DNA from: Sulfurimicrobium sp963779055
Lineage (GTDB): Bacteria > Pseudomonadota > Gammaproteobacteria > Burkholderiales > Sulfuricellaceae
Direction of reading: 5' to 3'
NCBI GenBank assembly: GCA_963779055.1
Contig: CAVZWN010000004.1
Coordinates: 310,001-374,000 of the forward strand
Length of the DNA: 64,000 bases
Both the position numbers and the translations under genes were made by a program. Within the stretch, counting starts at the first letter, position 1, and the number at the start of each line of letters is the position of its first letter. Below the pieces are notes generated by a model. That model ran no database searches and was not told where the DNA came from. It saw only the letters and a list, made by a program, of their open reading frames with translations. This document shows, piece by piece, positions 60,148 to 64,000 of this stretch.

Positions 60148-61458
60148 ATGAAGCAGGAAACTACTTACAATAACTACATGGTCGACAGCCAGCCCCTCTT
60201 CATCGACATTTCCCTGCTACGCATCGGAATGCACATCCATCTCGACCTGGGATGGATGGACCACCCCTTCCCCATGAACAGCTTCACCATCCGCACTCAG
60301 GAGCAGATCGACATTGTTCGTGCGCTCGGTCTGGAGCGGGTGCGCTTTTCCCCCGACAAGAGCGACCCGGAAATATCGCAGCAGCAGTTCACGGCGGGTG
60401 CGGCGAAGCAGCCGCCCGAAGCGGATGCAGAATCACCGGAAGCGCTTGCCACGCGCCTGCGCCGCAACCTACTTTCGAGCCAGCAGAGCAGTCTGGCAGC
60501 ATGCGAGCGCCAGTTCGCGGAAGCCAGCCGCACCTACAGGCAGGCTATCGAAACCGTGCATTCCCGGCCCAGCGCATCGCGTGAACAGTCGGAACACCTG
60601 ATCAGGGGTTTTCTGGGCGAAGTCATGGGGGAACATGAAGCCTGCATCCGCCTTCTTTCGGAAAATGCCGGGGAAAAAACCTCGCTCCACTCGATCAATG
60701 TAACCGTTATTTCACTCCTGCTAGGCAAAGCCAGCGGACTCGGCGAACAGGACCTGGTGGACCTGGGCATGGGCGCACTGCTGCACGACATGGGAAAAAT
60801 CGAACTGCCCGGCCGCCTGCGCTGGAATGATGAACAGTTCACCACCTCGGAACGGGAAATCTATCAGGCGCACGTCGCCCACGGCGTCACGCTGGGGCAG
60901 AAAATGGCCCTCTCCCGGGGCGCCCTGCTGGTGATCGGGCAGCATCATGAATTCGCCGACGGCACAGGCTATCCGCAGCACATCTCAGACAGACACATAT
61001 CCCTGCCCAGCCGCATCGTGTCGCTCGTCAATCTGTACGACAACCTTTGCAACCCCGGCAACCCGGCCCTGGCAATCACGCCCCATGAAGCGCTGGCGCT
61101 GATCTTTGCCCAGCGGAAATCCCAGTTCCATGCCGACACCCTGTCGCTGTTCGTGCGCATGATGGGGGTTTACCCGCCGGGTTCGGTAGTGCAGCTCTCC
61201 GACGAACGCTTTGCCATGGTCGTTTCCGTCAACTCCTGCCGCCCCCTGAGGCCGCGTATCATTATTCATGACCAGCACATCCCCAGAGATGCGGCGCTGG
61301 TCCTCGACCTGGAAGACGAGCCGAAGCTCGGCATACGCCGCAGCCTCAAGCCGCTGCAGTTGCCGAAAAGCACTTTTGACTACCTCTCTCCCCGCAAGCG
61401 CATGTGCTACTTTTTCGAACGGGCACGCGAATCCGCCTTTTCCGGAGATGACGCATGA
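60148..61458 (+). CDS. HD-GYP c-di-GMP phosphodiesterase with N-terminal DUF3391-like domain
   Basis: A 436-residue protein. The N-terminal ~130 residues (LFIDISLLRIGMHIHLDLGW, FTIRTQEQIDIVRALG) match the DUF3391 leader often found before HD-GYP domains. The HD-GYP part has the HD pair in LLHDMGKIELPGRLRW and QHHEFADGTGYPQHIS (HHE and GYP intact), so it is probably active. The C-terminal tail resembles other family members. It overlaps the next gene by 4 nt (ATGA), pairing an HD-GYP enzyme with a GGDEF-EAL enzyme. An ATG at 60178 is an alternative start. Confidence 0.9.
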   Translation: MKQETTYNNYMVDSQPLFIDISLLRIGMHIHLDLGWMDHPFPMNSFTIRTQEQIDIVRALGLERVRFSPDKSDPEISQQQFTAGAAKQPPEADAESPEALATRLRRNLLSSQQSSLAACERQFAEASRTYRQAIETVHSRPSASREQSEHLIRGFLGEVMGEHEACIRLLSENAGEKTSLHSINVTVISLLLGKASGLGEQDLVDLGMGALLHDMGKIELPGRLRWNDEQFTTSEREIYQAHVAHGVTLGQKMALSRGALLVIGQHHEFADGTGYPQHISDRHISLPSRIVSLVNLYDNLCNPGNPALAITPHEALALIFAQRKSQFHADTLSLFVRMMGVYPPGSVVQLSDERFAMVVSVNSCRPLRPRIIIHDQHIPRDAALVLDLEDEPKLGIRRSLKPLQLPKSTFDYLSPRKRMCYFFERARESAFSGDDA

Positions 61459-63881
61459 AGGCTTCCAGCTGGCAGCCCCTCATCGAAGGCATGCTCGATG
61501 CGGTGTGGCTGGTGGACCCGATCGAGTTGCGGATCGTGGCCGTGAACCGTGCCGCAGAAACCCTGCTCGGCACCGGGCACGGCACTTTCGTCGGCCAGCC
61601 GGTAATCGAACTGTCCGCCACGCCGGAAGACCTGTTTTTCTGGGAAGATGTGGCAGCGGGCCTCTCCGAACAGATTTCTTCCGAGACCCTGCTGCGCCGC
61701 CAGGACGGCACGACCGTTCAGGTTGAACGCCGCGTCTCTCTCATCAGGACCAGCCAGGACACCTCGGTCTATGTCGTAGCGGCACGCGACCAGAGCGCCC
61801 AGCGGCGGGCAGAAGGCGAGCTTGAAAAACTCATCGCCGAACTCCGCGCCACGCTTGAATCCACCGCGGACGGGATTCTGGTATCCGATCTGGAGGGCGC
61901 CATCCGGGGCTATAACCAGCGTTTTGCCGAGATGTGGAGCCTGCCGCAGGAACTGCTCACCCAGCGCAACGATGCCGCCGTCTATGCCTGGATGCACCAG
62001 AGCGTGCTGGATACCGAGCACTATGCCGAGCGCCTGGGCACCATCGCCCGCTTTCCGCTGCTGGAAGCGACGGATGTGCTGGTGCTGCGCTCCGGACAGG
62101 TGCTGGAGCGCGTCACCCTGCCGCAATATGCGCGCGGCAGGCCGACCGGACGGGTCTTTTCCTACCGCGACATTACCCAGCGGCTGGCTGACGAAGCCCG
62201 TCTGCAACTCGCGTCAAAAGTCTTCGAATCCAGCCTGGACGCCGTTTTCGTCTCTGACGCCGCGCACCGGATCGTCGCCGTCAACCCCAGTTGCGAACGG
62301 CTGACGGGCTATACCCAGGCAGAACTGCTGGAACAGCCCTCGCGCATTTTCTTTTCCGACCTCAGCGAAGACGCCTTCATCGAGCAAATCATGGAACAGC
62401 TCGTGCGCGAAGGCATGTGGGAAGGCGAAGTCTGGAACCACCGCAAAAACGGCAATCCCTACCTGTGCCTGGCCTCGATGGTGCGGATTCTGGACAAGGA
62501 AGGCGCGCCCGTTCATTACGTCGGTTTTTTCAAGGACCTGAGCGAAACCCATGCGGCGCGCAAACGCATCGAGGAGCTGGCCTACAACGATGCGCTCACC
62601 GGCCTGCCCAACCGGCTGCTGCTGACCGAGCGCTTCAATCTTGCGCTGAGCTATGCCGACCGCAATGGCGGTTCCTGCGCGGTGCTATTTATCGATCTGG
62701 ATCATTTCAAGCATATCAACGACTCCCTCGGCCACCTGTTCGGCGACCGGGTGCTGATCGAGGTATCGGAACGGCTCAGGCAGTGCCTGCGCCATGTCGA
62801 TACCGCGGCGCGTCTGGGCGGGGACGAATTTGTCCTCCTGCTCAACCAGGTGGATGCACGCGGCGCTGAAATTACCGCAAGGCGTATTCTTGAGACGCTG
62901 TCCAGACCCTTCGGTATGGACGACATAACGTTTACCGTGACCTGCAGCATCGGTATCGCGCTTTACCCTGGCGACGGCGTCACCATGGACAACCTGATCA
63001 AGAATGCCGATAGCGCCATGTACCATGTCAAGGAGCGCGGACGTTCGGATTTCCGCTTCTACCAGCGCCAGATGAACATCGGCCTGCTGTCGCGCATGAA
63101 GCTGGACCATGCCATGCGCCAGGCGCTTGAAAACGGGACATTCCGCCTGCACTACCAGCCCCAGGTGGACCTCGCAAGCGGCGAAGTTTTCGGCGCGGAA
63201 GCCCTGATCCGCTGGCACGATGAGGAACTGGGCAACATTTCTCCCGCACAATTCATTCCGGTGGCAGAAGAAACCGGCGTCATCGTCGCCATCGGCAACT
63301 GGGTACTCGCCGAGGCCGTTCGGCAATGTGCGCAATGGCAGGCACAAGGCTGGAACCTGACCGTGGCGGTAAACGTTTCCGCGCTGCAGTTCCAGCAGAT
63401 CAACTTTGTCGAAGGCGTCGCCGAAATTCTGCATGCATGCGCACTGCCGCCGCAGCTTCTCGAACTGGAACTGACCGAATCCATTCTCCTGCGTGACGTG
63501 GATGACGCACTGGCACGCCTCGATGCGCTGGCCGGTCTGGGGGTAAAGCTGTCGATCGACGATTTCGGCACGGGCTATTCCAGCCTCAGCTACCTCAAAC
63601 GTTTCCCGATTCACAGGCTGAAAATCGACCGCTCCTTCATCTCGGAGCTGCCTGCCAATGACAGCGACACCGCGATTGTCAAAGCCATCATCAACATGGC
63701 CCAGGCGCTCCGGTTGCGCGTCATTGCCGAAGGTGTTGAAACCGAAATGCAGCGCCACTTCCTGGTCGCCGCCGGGTGTGACGAATTTCAGGGATTCCTC
63801 TGCAATCCGGCGCTATCGCCCGAGGAATTCGGCCAGTTCATGGAAAATGCCGAAAAACAGCCGCAAACCAAGCTGTTTTAA
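61455..63881 (+). CDS. PAS-PAS-PAS-GGDEF-EAL c-di-GMP signalling protein
   Basis: An 808-residue protein without membrane segments. Three PAS-like domains (~5-115, ~125-240, ~250-370; the third has DAVFVSDAAHRIVAVNPSCE) are followed by GGDEF (~375-540; RLGGDEFVLLLNQV near 453) and EAL (~550-800; EALIRW near 580, DDFGTGYSSLSYLK, IAEGVETEMQ). Both signature motifs are intact, so synthesis and breakdown of c-di-GMP are both possible, probably tuned by the PAS sensors and the overlapping HD-GYP partner. The last 119 nt of the window (63882-64000) show no gene. Confidence 0.94.
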   Translation: MKASSWQPLIEGMLDAVWLVDPIELRIVAVNRAAETLLGTGHGTFVGQPVIELSATPEDLFFWEDVAAGLSEQISSETLLRRQDGTTVQVERRVSLIRTSQDTSVYVVAARDQSAQRRAEGELEKLIAELRATLESTADGILVSDLEGAIRGYNQRFAEMWSLPQELLTQRNDAAVYAWMHQSVLDTEHYAERLGTIARFPLLEATDVLVLRSGQVLERVTLPQYARGRPTGRVFSYRDITQRLADEARLQLASKVFESSLDAVFVSDAAHRIVAVNPSCERLTGYTQAELLEQPSRIFFSDLSEDAFIEQIMEQLVREGMWEGEVWNHRKNGNPYLCLASMVRILDKEGAPVHYVGFFKDLSETHAARKRIEELAYNDALTGLPNRLLLTERFNLALSYADRNGGSCAVLFIDLDHFKHINDSLGHLFGDRVLIEVSERLRQCLRHVDTAARLGGDEFVLLLNQVDARGAEITARRILETLSRPFGMDDITFTVTCSIGIALYPGDGVTMDNLIKNADSAMYHVKERGRSDFRFYQRQMNIGLLSRMKLDHAMRQALENGTFRLHYQPQVDLASGEVFGAEALIRWHDEELGNISPAQFIPVAEETGVIVAIGNWVLAEAVRQCAQWQAQGWNLTVAVNVSALQFQQINFVEGVAEILHACALPPQLLELELTESILLRDVDDALARLDALAGLGVKLSIDDFGTGYSSLSYLKRFPIHRLKIDRSFISELPANDSDTAIVKAIINMAQALRLRVIAEGVETEMQRHFLVAAGCDEFQGFLCNPALSPEEFGQFMENAEKQPQTKLF

Positions 63882-64000
63882 GCCCTGACCTGCCTGATAC
63901 GCAGTCTTCCTGCTGCGTTTGCCCGTTTCCCCAGCGCTTCCCTCTTCAATCATCCAGAACGGAATTCGCCGTCCGCTTGAAAAGCATGGCCGAATGCCGG

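Noticed and set aside
1..64000. CRISPR arrays, tRNA or rRNA genes, prophage or transposase genes
   Set aside because: None found on either strand; the repeats seen are short palindromes without spacer-repeat order.

Overview
The window looks like chromosome from a betaproteobacterium, most plausibly order Nitrosomonadales (Sulfuricellaceae/Gallionellaceae-like). This is inferred from protein character (BamC, SdhE, ZapE, FliE-to-FliR with a FleSR/FlrBC pair, CheV/CheZ chemotaxis) and gene order; no rRNA or tRNA gene is present to confirm it. Most of the window is dense housekeeping, motility and signalling DNA. I see no phage, IS element or CRISPR array.

Layout. 1-7469 (+): a signalling cluster of an EAL-receiver protein (disrupted), a receiver-HD-GYP protein, a stand-alone receiver, an MglA-type small GTPase, a soluble histidine kinase, and a receiver domain fused to a PilB/GspE-type motor ATPase. 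7746-10343 (+): mutS. 10448-11400 (-): slyD and bcp. 11546-12480 (+): an uncharacterised protein and a small repeat-rich lipoprotein. 12545-17225 (-): an MBL hydrolase, bamC, dapA and a class II ribonucleotide reductase. 17249-31278 (-): flagellar genes transcribed fleS-fleR-fliEFGHIJK, then fliLMNOPQR. 31621-39649 (+): an Aer-like receptor, two cheV, cheY, cheZ, cheA and an EAL-HDOD protein. 39649-40528 (+): an alpha/beta hydrolase. 40516-54091 (-): a long TCA-cycle gene string, in transcription order gntR, maeB, mntA, hepT, sdhC, sdhD, sdhA, sdhB, yjdM, a Cys-rich small protein, sdhE, gltA, odhA, odhB, zapE. 54291-57107 (-): ppc. 57432-63881 (+): a P-type ATPase, then an overlapping HD-GYP / GGDEF-EAL pair.

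How it fits together. The left cluster contains all the parts needed to couple phosphotransfer, a polarity-type GTPase and c-di-GMP turnover to a pilus or secretion motor; this is the best candidate for an under-described system here. The flagellar and chemotaxis blocks meet at a divergent regulatory region (31279-31620). The TCA string begins with a GntR regulator carrying a perfect palindrome upstream, and it contains a type VII toxin-antitoxin pair directly in front of sdhC. Its intercistronic gaps hold palindromes made of degenerate 7-nt units.

Quality caveat. Six genes, including dapA and sdhB, are interrupted by frameshifts (ten in total). Nine of these read as one extra base in the sense strand. 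Such a uniform pattern in genes expected to be essential suggests sequence error at least as strongly as gene decay, so the affected genes are annotated across their full span.
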